This document shows positions 32,929-40,864 of a stretch of DNA of 64,000 bases, piece by piece (positions within the stretch are counted from its first letter, which is position 1; every line of letters begins with the position of its first letter). Below the pieces are notes generated by a model. It saw only the letters and a program-made list of their open reading frames with translations, made no database searches and was not told where the DNA came from. The stretch spans positions 1 through 64,000 of the forward strand of contig DATGCX010000031.1 in NCBI GenBank assembly GCA_035311445.1. The letters are read 5' to 3'. The position numbers and the translations under genes are program-made. Source of the stretch: JAJPKK01 sp035311445. GTDB lineage: Bacteria; Pseudomonadota; Alphaproteobacteria; Rhizobiales; Xanthobacteraceae.

Positions 32929-33276
32929 CTACATTTCCCAGATCGGGCGAACTTCCATCACGCCATGACTCGCGCCCGGACAGCGGGCTGCCCAAGACAG
33001 CGCGGTGTCGAGATCAGGCACATTGATCATGTAGTAGCCCCCGAGCTGCTCCTTGGTTTCGGCGTAGGGCCCGTCGAGAACCTGGGTCTTGCCGTTGGCG
33101 ATCCGCACAGTGGTGGCCGCACTGGTCGGCTGCAACCGCTCGCCGCCAACCACGACACCTGCCTTTTTCATCGCCTCCGTATAAGCCACATAGGCGGCAT
33201 GCCTCTGGTCCACGTCAGTCTTGCTTGCAGCCTTCATGGCAGCTTCGTTTCCGTAGATCATCAGCAGGTACTTCAT
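32929..33276 (-). CDS. YCII-related DGPF-type protein, ECF42 partner
   Basis: A 115-residue protein with strong RBS AAGGAG before the ATG at 33276. MKYLLMIYGNEAAM is the YCII start, and DGPYAETKEQLGGYYMINVP contains the DGP[FY] motif. These proteins are consistently linked to ECF42 sigma factors in actinobacteria and proteobacteria. It ends nine bases before the sigma gene, so both form one operon. Its molecular role is not established. Confidence 0.9.
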   Translation of the reverse strand: MKYLLMIYGNEAAMKAASKTDVDQRHAAYVAYTEAMKKAGVVVGGERLQPTSAATTVRIANGKTQVLDGPYAETKEQLGGYYMINVPDLDTALSWAARCPGASHGVMEVRPIWEM

Positions 33277-33524
33277 GACGGTTCTCCTTGAATGACTATG
33301 GCCTGCCACGGTGGCTCGCCGGCACAATGACGTTTAGACCGGTGGGAATTCGACAGGCGTCTGGGGATTCCCTGAGAACACGGAAAATATCAGGGAATTT
33401 TCGAAATTTCCGGCCTTCAGGACCTTCAAAGTGTCAATTTACGAAACACTTCCAGTACGTTGCGCGCAAATGCGCCAAAAAGCGAGATCTCTAGGCCTTT
33501 TGCCGCAGAGTTAACAAATCCATC

Positions 33525-33932
33525 TTACGTAGTGCTCACCCAGTTCTCGACGCGAACCCCCGGCAGGCGCTGGAACTCGCGCGCGTTGTTGGTAACGACG
33601 ATCAATCCTTCCGCGCGGGCGTGAGCACCGATCAGCATATCGAGCGGCCCCACCGGTGTGCCGAGGCGCTCCACATCCGCGCGGATCTGACCGAAATGGA
33701 CAGCGGCTTTTGCGGGGAATGCCAGGATTTCCAGCCGTGCACTGAATTGCTCGATAGCTTGCAGGTTTTCCAGGCGCCGCGCTGATTTTTCTGCACCGTA
33801 ATGCAGTTCCGCGAGCGTGATGCTCGACATGCTAAGTTGTTCGGCGAGTCGGTTGAATCGCTCACGCAGCTTCGGCGGGTAGTTCTTGATCACATAGATA
33901 CAGATATTTGTGTCGAGCATGTACCGCAGCAT
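33525..33932 (-). CDS. vapC: VapC toxin (PIN-domain ribonuclease)
   Basis: A 135-residue PIN protein. Acidic active-site residues are D7 (MLDTNICIY), E42 (SITLAELHYGAEKS) and D98 (GTPVGPLDMLIGAHA); the fourth position is Asn (VTNNAREF), a common variant. VapC toxins cut tRNA or rRNA. The ATG shares one base with the antitoxin stop (TGATG), so translation is coupled. The locus looks intact. Confidence 0.93.
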   Translation of the reverse strand: MLRYMLDTNICIYVIKNYPPKLRERFNRLAEQLSMSSITLAELHYGAEKSARRLENLQAIEQFSARLEILAFPAKAAVHFGQIRADVERLGTPVGPLDMLIGAHARAEGLIVVTNNAREFQRLPGVRVENWVSTT

Positions 33933-34165
33933 CAAAGCGGCTCACGCTTTTCGAATGCGGGTTGCTCGCGTTCGCTCATGAAATCGTCGGACGCCCGCGG
34001 TCTGCTCGCAAACAGATCGTCCCAGCGCTTGCCCACCGGAGATATGAGGCGACTCTGTCCGATCCTGATGATCTCAACCTGATGGACATCATCCGGGAAG
34101 GCGACAGCTTTCGGCAGGCGAACTGCTTGGCTGCGGTTGGTGGTGAACACCGTTGAGCGAGTCAT
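33932..34165 (-). CDS. vapB: VapB antitoxin (AbrB/SpoVT fold)
   Basis: A 77-residue antitoxin. MTRSTVFTTNRSQAVRLPKA is the AbrB-type swapped-hairpin DNA-binding start; the C-terminal part (GKRWDDLFASRPRASDDFMS) should wrap the toxin. It lies upstream of vapC, with a perfect palindrome 15 bases before its ATG where the VapBC complex probably represses transcription. Confidence 0.92.
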   Translation of the reverse strand: MTRSTVFTTNRSQAVRLPKAVAFPDDVHQVEIIRIGQSRLISPVGKRWDDLFASRPRASDDFMSEREQPAFEKREPL

Positions 34166-34179
34166 CTGTCGTTCCGGAT

Positions 34180-34208
34180 CTATGTATATCCCAATGGGAT
34201 ATACATAG
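34180..34208. promoter_or_regulatory. VapBC operator palindrome
   Basis: CTATGTATATCCC (34180-34192), a 3-base spacer AAT, and GGGATATACATAG (34196-34208) form a perfect 13-bp inverted repeat. It lies just upstream of vapB and is AT-rich like a promoter. This is the expected site for autoregulation by a dimeric AbrB-fold antitoxin. Confidence 0.8.
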
Positions 34209-34345
34209 CGAATATGCAAGCTAACGACAAGCCGGTATGCGGTCAGGACGGCGATTGCGACCCGGATTTTGGCAAAACGAAACACCCCTAAAAACGGCTG
34301 TGAAATCAATTCCCTACGGACGCTGGATTTTTCGTTGACGGAGTC

Positions 34346-34855
34346 TCACCCCATCTCCCACTCCGGCCGGATCGGCCCCGATACGTCCGTGAATGCGCCG
34401 TCGACGAGTTCCGTCACCAGCAGCCGGTCCGGATCGACCGGGCCAGGCATCCGCGCCAGCCCTTTGGGGATGCGCCTGAACCCAGCCCTGGCGTAGTACG
34501 GCTCGTCACCGACGAGCACAACGAGGCGGTGGCCCTTGTGTTTTGCTTCGGCAAGCGCCCTCTCAATCAGAGCAAAGCCGATGCCCCGCCTCCGGAATGG
34601 AGGCTCAACGGTCACAGGGCCGAGCAACAGCGCCGCGGTCTCACCGATGCGGATCGGTGTCAGCCGCACTGAGCCGACCAGCAAGGTGCCGATCCGCGCC
34701 GTGAATGAGAGATCGACCACATTAGAGGCGCCTTCGCGGATCCTGAAAGCCGTGCGCGCATAGCGCCCGGGTCCGAATGTACGCTCGTGAAGCCGTTCGA
34801 TAACGATTGCATCGGCGGGCGTTTCGACGAGGATGGTAAGGGCGAGCTCGGTCAT
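34346..34855 (-). CDS. GNAT-family N-acetyltransferase
   Basis: A 169-residue protein. LLLGPVTVEPPFRRRGIGFA followed by LIERALAEAKHKGH is the acetyl-CoA-binding V-x-P-x-[FY]-[RQ]-x-[RK]-G-x-G segment, and VLVGDEPYYARAGFRRIP the typical C-terminal motif. This subgroup (YhbS-like) has uncertain substrates. No partner gene is evident. Confidence 0.88.
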   Translation of the reverse strand: MTELALTILVETPADAIVIERLHERTFGPGRYARTAFRIREGASNVVDLSFTARIGTLLVGSVRLTPIRIGETAALLLGPVTVEPPFRRRGIGFALIERALAEAKHKGHRLVVLVGDEPYYARAGFRRIPKGLARMPGPVDPDRLLVTELVDGAFTDVSGPIRPEWEMG

Positions 34856-35046
34856 CGGCGATCCGGTCTCGCCGATATCACCTCGCGGCCTGGACGTCCA
34901 TCGGACAGCAGAGGTCGCCCGGTGCCGCCCTCCTCAGGCTGTCATGGGCAGAGTGGACGGCTTGCCGTAATTATGTGAGCATCGGTGGGCGGGTAGCGGC
35001 GGCGCAAACTTACGTTTTGCCTCACCGCTACCAGGGAGATACCGGC

Positions 35047-35244
35047 ATGACCAACAAATTCACCGTTGGGATCAACGTCGCCGGCACGCGTCGCAGCGTG
35101 ACGGTGATGGCGGAAGATGCCCTTATGGCTGCTCTCAAGGTGAAGCTGGAGCGTCCGAACGCCGCAATCAATTACGTGCGCCGGTGTAACAAACGCGGCG
35201 ATCTTCGCCATCCCCACGACGCTGTAGCCGCCCAGCACAGGTGA
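35047..35244 (+). CDS. Small hypothetical protein
   Basis: A 65-residue basic protein from the ATG at 35047 with GGGAG upstream. MTNKFTVGINVAGTRRSVTV suggests a beta-hairpin start, followed by a helix (EDALMAALKVKLERPNAAIN). No family is recognised. The RBS is the main support. Confidence 0.5.
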   Translation: MTNKFTVGINVAGTRRSVTVMAEDALMAALKVKLERPNAAINYVRRCNKRGDLRHPHDAVAAQHR

Positions 35245-35264
35245 TCGCAGCCCGTTCGAGCCCT

Positions 35265-35762
35265 TTACCAGCGGGGCGATACAGGCGCTCCGGTCAGCAC
35301 CTCGGCGATGCGCGCCCGTGTGGCGGCGCTGGTATCCTCCGGGAGCGCATCGCGCGGGAAAAAGCCGTGCGCCATGATTTCGTGGTCGGGCACCGGCGGT
35401 GCCGGCTGACGAAAGTGCCGCACCACGAACAGCACCACGTGGTCGCGGCGCGACACCGTCGGTTGGAAATAGACGCTGAATGGCGAGGGCGTGTCGAGAA
35501 GCTCAATGTTGCCTTCCTCCTTGAGCTCGCGCGCGAGCGCATCGCGCACGGTTTCACCCGGTTCGACGCCGCCTCCCGGAAGATGCCAGCCGCGCATATA
35601 GGTGTGTTTGACCAGGAAGACGCAACCCTGCCCGTCAATCACGAGGCCGCGCACGCCGAGTGTCAATCCCCGCGACAGGCGCCAGTAGAGATGTACGAAA
35701 TTGCGGGCGACGCACGCGATTGGCAATCGCAGTTTCCTCGGGACCAGACGGAACTGCTTCAT
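35265..35762 (-). CDS. NUDIX hydrolase
   Basis: A 165-residue protein with the Nudix box at about residues 64-86 (GGVEPGETVRDALARELKEE, then GNI), keeping the metal-binding RELKEE. The glycine near the end of the box is Asn. HLPGGGVEPGE and the preceding VFLVKHTYMRGW are typical. The substrate, likely a nucleoside diphosphate derivative, is unknown. Confidence 0.88.
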   Translation of the reverse strand: MKQFRLVPRKLRLPIACVARNFVHLYWRLSRGLTLGVRGLVIDGQGCVFLVKHTYMRGWHLPGGGVEPGETVRDALARELKEEGNIELLDTPSPFSVYFQPTVSRRDHVVLFVVRHFRQPAPPVPDHEIMAHGFFPRDALPEDTSAATRARIAEVLTGAPVSPRW

Positions 35763-36152
35763 GTCAGCGGGCCGCCCTTGCGCTATTGCGCCTCGAGGTT
35801 TGCTACGTCCGCATGGCTGCCTGCCGCAATCGGGTTTTGCGCCGGCGCGCAGTCTCGATAAATTGAAACATCGCGGTCGTTTCGGCGGTTACAGTAGCTA
35901 CATTATCCGTCGCATCGATTTCGTCCGCTGCATTTCGCGCCTGATTGCGATCGTTTTTTGTTCTCCGCCTGTTGTGGTTTCCAGCCCTGGCGCCCCCCAC
36001 GCCGCCGCGGCTGCCACCGCGTCCCTGTTTTCGTTCGGGGACGCCGTCTTTTTATGCATAAATTGCGTTTATTAAAATGTATATGTGGTTTCCGCTCGCA
36101 GGTGTCGATCAATGTATTAAGCGCCTTCAGACCCCGTGGGACCAGCCGTACC
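35763..36152. other. Intergenic region with AT-rich mbfA promoter
   Basis: These 390 bases hold no convincing gene. The segment around 36046-36085 is strongly AT-rich (TTTTTATGCATAAATTGCGT then TTATTAAAATGTATATG) and contains the palindrome ATGCAT. It is the likely promoter and metal-regulator (Irr/Fur-type) region for the downstream iron exporter. Confidence 0.45.
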
Positions 36153-37109
36153 ATGAAACGTTTCACCGATTTGTCCGAGCAGGAAGTTCTCGCGCTTGCC
36201 ATCAGCAACGAGGAGGAGGACTGCCGCATTTACCTCAACATCGCCGAAGGTCTGCGGCAGCAGTATCCAAGCTCGGCGAAGCTGTTCGAAGAGATGGCCG
36301 CCGAAGAAACGCGCCACCGGGGCATGCTCTACGACCTCTATCGCAGCAAGTTCGGGGAGTTCCTACCGTTGGTGCGACGGCAGGACGTGCGCGGCTTCAT
36401 CAAGCACCGGCCGATCTGGTTGGTTCGACCGCTCGGGCTCGAGGAGGTGCGCAAATATGCTGCCGAGATGGAGTATGAGACAGCTCGGTTCTACCGCAGG
36501 GCGGCCGCTCAGACGCGCGATGTGTCGGTGCGCGAACTGCTGGTCGAGCTTGCTGATGCCGAGGACAAGCACGAGGGTCTCGCCGAGAGACTCGGCGAGC
36601 GCGTCCTCACTGCAGACGTGCGCGCGCGTGAGGACGAGACCGCTCGGCGGATGTTCATCCTGCAATATGTCCAGCCGGGCCTTGCGGGCCTGATGGACGG
36701 GTCGGTGTCGACCTTGGCGCCGCTGTTTGCCGCGGCGTTCGCAACCCATCAAACGTGGGAAACTTTCCTGGTCGGTCTTGCGGCATCGGTTGGTGCCGGA
36801 ATTTCCATGGCCTTTGCGGAAGCGTTGTCGGACGACGGCGCTTTGACCGGACGGGGGGCGCCGGTGCTACGCGGTGGAATCTGCGGCCTGATGACATTTC
36901 TGGGTGGGATCGGGCATACACTGCCGTACCTGATACCGACCTTTTGGGTCGCGACCGTGGCATCATTCGTGGTCGTCGCGATCGAGCTCGCGGCGATTTC
37001 ATATGTCCGTTACCGCTACATGGACACGCCGTTCCTCGCCGCCGCATTCCAGGTGGTGGTCGGGGGTGTGCTGGTGTTCGCGGCCGGCATCCTGATTGGA
37101 AGCGCTTAA
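36153..37109 (+). CDS. mbfA: Ferritin-VIT1 fusion iron exporter (MbfA-type)
   Basis: A 318-residue fusion. The N-terminal ferritin-like (erythrin) domain carries di-iron motifs: EEEDCRIYLNIAEGLRQQYP, EMAAEETRHRGML (ExxH), EMEYETARFYRR and ELADAEDKHEG (ExxH). The C-terminal VIT1/CCC1 domain has about five helices (LVGLAASVGAGISMAFAEAL, GGICGLMTFLGGIGHTLPYL). MbfA exports iron and protects against iron and peroxide stress in Bradyrhizobium and Agrobacterium. The start at 36153 begins the conserved MKRFTDLSEQEVLALAI. Confidence 0.9.
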   Translation: MKRFTDLSEQEVLALAISNEEEDCRIYLNIAEGLRQQYPSSAKLFEEMAAEETRHRGMLYDLYRSKFGEFLPLVRRQDVRGFIKHRPIWLVRPLGLEEVRKYAAEMEYETARFYRRAAAQTRDVSVRELLVELADAEDKHEGLAERLGERVLTADVRAREDETARRMFILQYVQPGLAGLMDGSVSTLAPLFAAAFATHQTWETFLVGLAASVGAGISMAFAEALSDDGALTGRGAPVLRGGICGLMTFLGGIGHTLPYLIPTFWVATVASFVVVAIELAAISYVRYRYMDTPFLAAAFQVVVGGVLVFAAGILIGSA

Positions 37110-37118
37110 CCCCGCGGG

Positions 37119-38147
37119 ATGAGTCAAGTGGCCACGAATGACATGGTGGGGCGAAACATTGCCAGGGGCGAAAAGGCCGTCGGCAAACCATTCGTGCTCG
37201 CGCATCTGTCCGATCTGCATCTTGCCCCGCTGCCACGGCCTCGCATGCAGGAGCTCGCTTCGAAGCGCCTCATCGGCTACCTCAATTGGCGACGCAGCCG
37301 CCATCGTGTCCATCGCCGCGACGCGCTTGACGCCATTACGCGCGACCTTCACAGCGAGCAGCCGGACCACGTGGCCATCACGGGCGATCTCGTCAACATC
37401 GCACTTCCTGCCGAGTTCGTGCACGCACGTCGTTGGCTCGAAGCCTTGGGGCAGCCGGTCGACGTGAGCGTGGTGCCGGGAAATCACGATGCCTATGTGG
37501 ATGCCGCAGGTCTTCATTACGACCGGCACTGGTCGTCTTACATGACGGGAGATGACGCGCTCTCCGGCACCAAACGCGATCACCAAGGCCGCGCGGCTAA
37601 CCTCACCCCTCCCCCCTGTGCCTCCCGACAAGGGGGAGAGGAGAAGACGTTATTTCCCTATCTGCGTCGACGTGGTCCGGTGGCGCTGATCGGGGTTTCG
37701 ACCGCGGTCGCAACGCCGCCATTCATGGCTACTGGCAGGCTTGGCGAACCGCAAATTGCCCGCATGGCCGAAATGCTTGACACTTTGCGAACCTGGTTCC
37801 GTGTCGTCATGATCCATCATCCTCCGCTCGAGCAGCCGTCGGGATACCATAAACGCCTCATCGATGCGGCCAGCTTCAGACAGGCGATCGCAGCGGTCGG
37901 CGCCGAGCTCGTCATTCACGGCCATGATCACGTGCACGCGCTGGCGTGGCTTGCAGGGAAGGACGGCCGGGTGCCGGTAATCGGCGTACCGTCGGCATCT
38001 GGAGGCGCCCGCACGAAGCATGCCGGGGCCTACAATCTCTATCGCATCAACGGCAGCCCCGGCGCCTGGTGTTGTGAGGTGGTGACGCGCGGCCTGCGCC
38101 CACCGGGCTCGGTTGCCGAGCTCAAGCGGTTCGCGCTGTCATGGTGA
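37119..38147 (+). CDS. Calcineurin-like metallophosphoesterase with in-frame palindromic insertion
   Basis: A 342-residue enzyme with the full metal-binding set: HLSDLHL (29-35), ITGDLVN (87-93), VPGNHDAY (119-126), MIHHPP and IHGHDHVHAL. This fits a dinuclear-metal phosphodiesterase or phosphatase; the substrate is unknown. Residues about 161-177 (NLTPPPCASRQGGEEK) are encoded by a GC-rich palindrome and look like an in-frame insertion in the loop after the GNHD motif. It follows mbfA by ten bases, likely one operon. Confidence 0.88.
   Translation: MSQVATNDMVGRNIARGEKAVGKPFVLAHLSDLHLAPLPRPRMQELASKRLIGYLNWRRSRHRVHRRDALDAITRDLHSEQPDHVAITGDLVNIALPAEFVHARRWLEALGQPVDVSVVPGNHDAYVDAAGLHYDRHWSSYMTGDDALSGTKRDHQGRAANLTPPPCASRQGGEEKTLFPYLRRRGPVALIGVSTAVATPPFMATGRLGEPQIARMAEMLDTLRTWFRVVMIHHPPLEQPSGYHKRLIDAASFRQAIAAVGAELVIHGHDHVHALAWLAGKDGRVPVIGVPSASGGARTKHAGAYNLYRINGSPGAWCCEVVTRGLRPPGSVAELKRFALSW
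37601..37648. repeat. GC-rich palindrome inside the phosphoesterase gene
   Basis: CTCCCCC (37609-37615) pairs with GGGGGAG (37632-37638) within a block of C-runs then G-runs. The neighbouring coding sequence has no such runs. It resembles the hairpin at 23012-23034 and keeps the reading frame open. Confidence 0.6.
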
Positions 38148-38216
38148 GGGAACCAGTGATGCCGCAATCCATGCGGCCGCAAACGCTGTGGTGCCACTCG
38201 TTCTGTGAACGCGGTT

Positions 38217-38252
38217 TGTAGCGCGGATTTCGCTCTCCTCATTCCGGCTACA
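38217..38252. repeat. Short REP-like element (TGTAG...CTACA)
   Basis: This 36-base block begins TGTAGCGCGGATTTCGCT and ends ATTCCGGCTACA. Its ends match the other REP-like copies. It lies between convergent genes (phosphoesterase and hydroxypyruvate isomerase). Confidence 0.55.
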
Positions 38253-38278
38253 CTGATCGGTTTCCTGGAATCGATCAG

Positions 38279-39055
38279 TTAAATGCCAATGCCGTAGGGC
38301 TTTGCCCAGCTGAGCCCGTCCTCCGTGCGCCCTCGCGGCCTGTACTCGCAGCCCACGAACCCCGCATAATTGCTGCGATCGAGCATGTCGAAGATTGCCT
38401 GGTAGTTCACCTCGCCTTCATCGGGTTCTGCCCGCGACGGCACCGCCGCGACCTGGACATGGCCGATGATCTCACGATGCCGCGCAAACCGCATCATGAG
38501 GTCGCCGCCTCCGATCTGGATATGATAGAAATCGAACTGCATGCGTACATTGGGCCGGCCGACTTGCGCGATGATCACGGCAGCTTGCTCGGGCCGATGC
38601 AAGAGATAGTTGGGACGGTCGCGCCGGTTTATGGGTTCAATCAGGATCGAGATGCCTTGTTCTTGGGCGAGGTCTGCGGCGCGGCCGATGTTAGCGACGA
38701 AGACCTTCTCGCTCTCGGCCCACCGCTCCGGCGGCACCTCGCCCGACATGCAGTGAATCGAATTGGCGCCGATCTCGGCCGCGTAGTTGAGCGCCTGGTG
38801 GAAGAGGGCATCGAAATCGCGCTCCCGCCCCGGCACGCCGGCAAGACCGGGCTCTCCCTCGGGGCCGAGAGGGGTGTTGACCCCCAGGATGGCGAGCTGG
38901 TGCCGTTCGATTTCGCGCCGCACGGCAGAAGCCGGTTGCTCGTAAGGAAACTGCAGTTCGACGATCCGGAAGCCAGCCGCTGCGGCGGCGCCGAACCGTT
39001 CGAGCAGCGGCCGATCCGCAAACAGATATCCGAGATTGGCGGCAAGGCGGGGCAT
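38279..39055 (-). CDS. hyi: Hydroxypyruvate isomerase-like TIM barrel
   Basis: A 258-residue xylose-isomerase-fold enzyme starting behind CAGGAG at 39055 (MPRLAANLGYLFADRPLLER). Typical Hyi blocks are AGFRIVELQFPYE, LGVNTPLGPEGEPGLAGVPG, IEPINRRDRPNYLLH (metal Glu), QFDFYHIQIGGGD (Asp/His) and VGCEYRPRGRTEDGLSWAK. It interconverts hydroxypyruvate and tartronate semialdehyde, or acts on 2-oxotetronate in related operons. No glyoxylate carboligase or partner gene is adjacent. Confidence 0.87.
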   Translation of the reverse strand: MPRLAANLGYLFADRPLLERFGAAAAAGFRIVELQFPYEQPASAVRREIERHQLAILGVNTPLGPEGEPGLAGVPGRERDFDALFHQALNYAAEIGANSIHCMSGEVPPERWAESEKVFVANIGRAADLAQEQGISILIEPINRRDRPNYLLHRPEQAAVIIAQVGRPNVRMQFDFYHIQIGGGDLMMRFARHREIIGHVQVAAVPSRAEPDEGEVNYQAIFDMLDRSNYAGFVGCEYRPRGRTEDGLSWAKPYGIGI

Positions 39056-39402
39056 CGCGACTCCTGGACCGACGGATACCGATAGTACGAATAGGCACGC
39101 TCTACCAAATTCTGTGGTGCGCCGGTGCCCGCGAAAGCTGGTGGGCAGAAAAGCAATTCTTGGGCGTTCGCCCACATACTGATCAACTGGGTTGCCGATT
39201 TCGTGGCCGGCAGACAAAACCATCCGCAGATCTATCAATAAATTAGCAATTTTTCCTGCCCATCCGCAGTCCCACTACAATAGTGGGATGTTTTGTGGTT
39301 GACGTTTTTGCGAGAGACTGATCTCCTTCAGATGGCCGTCGGGTCAGGACCCGTGCGGCAACACGATCGGCAAGGGGCGGAGGAACGCAAAGGACTCCGA
39401 CA
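39056..39402. other. Divergent intergenic region with a perfect hairpin
   Basis: No gene is seen in these 347 bases. TCCCACTA (39270-39277), CAA, and TAGTGGGA (39281-39288) form a perfect hairpin followed by a T-rich stretch. GGGTC-AG-GACCC (39341-39352) is a second palindrome, about 50 bases before the methyltransferase start. Either may be an operator for the downstream gene, whose product begins with a helical, HTH-like segment. Confidence 0.45.
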
Positions 39403-40848
39403 ATGACGGCGCAAGAGCTCCTGGCGCAGATTTCCGACTACTGCCGACAGACCGGCTTGGCGGAATCGACGTTCGGGCGCCGCGCCGTTAATGACGGTAA
39501 GCTTGCTAATCGCCTGCGCAATGGCGGCCGCATCACCACTGAGACGGTAGATCGCATCCAGGCCTTTATGAGCGCCAACCGCGGCACTGGTTCGCAGCTG
39601 ATTCGCGCTTATGACGGTGGATCGAGGCCGATGTCGCTCCCACCGACGGTCGCTCCGGATGCCGCGCCAAGGGCTGCTTCAAACCCCGGCCCGAAGCATT
39701 TCAGTATTCGTCCAGCACCCCAGGATCCGCAGCGCAACTTTCGCTTTTTCGATAACCGGCAGAAATATCTATTGTTTGTCAATACTTGCAGCGAAAAGTG
39801 GGTCGTGGCCCACCGGGTTGGGCAGGAATTGACCAATATTCATCCGCGCCCGCCGGCGGTACGCCTGTTCGATGCTGGCATCGGGGACGGCACCATACTG
39901 GCACGCGTGATGCGGGCGATGCACGACCGTTTCCCAGCCATGCCGTTCTATGTGGTCGGCAAGGAGATTAGCCTGGAAGATATCCGACTGACCTTGCAGA
40001 AGGTAGCCGATCGCTTTGTCGAGCATCCGGCGACGGTGCTGGTGCTCACCAACCTTGCCTATGCGGATGCGCCCTGGCTCCATGTTAAATCGGTAAGCGC
40101 GGCGTCGAGCCTAGTGTGGCAGGAGGCAGCTCTCACCGGCACCACCGCCCACAAGTTCGAGGAACAGATCATCGATCTGGAACCCTTCCTGGCGGAGAAC
40201 TGGAAGGCCGGGGTCAGCCCTAAGACCGGCAACCCCGTCTACGAGCGCCCAGTCGTACTGGTGATCTATCGCGCCGATCATCGCTTCCTGCTTGATCCGA
40301 TCCTGCCGCGGCCGGGCGGCACTCAGGCGGCCTACGACCTCGTCATCGCGTCCCAGCCTTATCGGGCCCGCTCACCGCTTGAATTCAAGACCCGCCGGGT
40401 GATCGCACCGCTCGCCCGCGCGCTCGGTCCCGGCGGCCGTCTTGTCGCCATCCATTCCCACGGTGGCGATCCCGGTCTCGAAATCGTGCAGCGCCTGTGG
40501 CCGGGCGATAATCCGTTCATCCACGATCGTCATCAGATCATGAAGGCGGTCAAGCAGGAGCTGGGCGCCGCCGGCCGCGAGCTCAATTTCAACGTCAATT
40601 CCGATAACCGCGCGCTGTTTCGTTACGACATGCACACCCTGCCGTCGGAGCTGTCGGATTCGATCGGCACGTCGACGCTGTTTGCCGCCTGGAACGCCGC
40701 CATCTACGTGGCCCAGGTCGAGGACGATCGAGTGGCTGCCGTCGCCAACGACGGCCGTTACCTCGACGCCACCCGCGAAGTGCTGCGCCGGAACGGCGGC
40801 CTGTGGTTCTTCGATGAATCGTATGTCATCTCGCGGCGGCGCAGTTAA
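39403..40848 (+). CDS. SAM-dependent methyltransferase-like protein with helical N-terminus
   Basis: A 481-residue protein. Residues 1-60 are helical and HTH-like (ELLAQISDYCRQTGLAESTF, TTETVDRIQAFM). After a Pro-rich linker, a class I Rossmann methyltransferase-like domain has motif I VRLFDAGIGDGTILARVM and ALGPGGRLVAIHSHGGDPGL near the post-motif. The acceptor is unknown. It precedes an MTHFR-like gene by 16 bases on the same strand, which hints at a methyl- or C1-related process. Confidence 0.7.
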   Translation: MTAQELLAQISDYCRQTGLAESTFGRRAVNDGKLANRLRNGGRITTETVDRIQAFMSANRGTGSQLIRAYDGGSRPMSLPPTVAPDAAPRAASNPGPKHFSIRPAPQDPQRNFRFFDNRQKYLLFVNTCSEKWVVAHRVGQELTNIHPRPPAVRLFDAGIGDGTILARVMRAMHDRFPAMPFYVVGKEISLEDIRLTLQKVADRFVEHPATVLVLTNLAYADAPWLHVKSVSAASSLVWQEAALTGTTAHKFEEQIIDLEPFLAENWKAGVSPKTGNPVYERPVVLVIYRADHRFLLDPILPRPGGTQAAYDLVIASQPYRARSPLEFKTRRVIAPLARALGPGGRLVAIHSHGGDPGLEIVQRLWPGDNPFIHDRHQIMKAVKQELGAAGRELNFNVNSDNRALFRYDMHTLPSELSDSIGTSTLFAAWNAAIYVAQVEDDRVAAVANDGRYLDATREVLRRNGGLWFFDESYVISRRRS

Positions 40849-40864
40849 CGAGAGGGCCGACACC

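Noticed and set aside
33288..33494. Possible 68-residue gene between the DGPF gene and vapC
   Set aside because: No RBS and no similarity; contains AT-rich near-palindromic sequence (GGAATTTTCGAAATTTCC) better read as intergenic.
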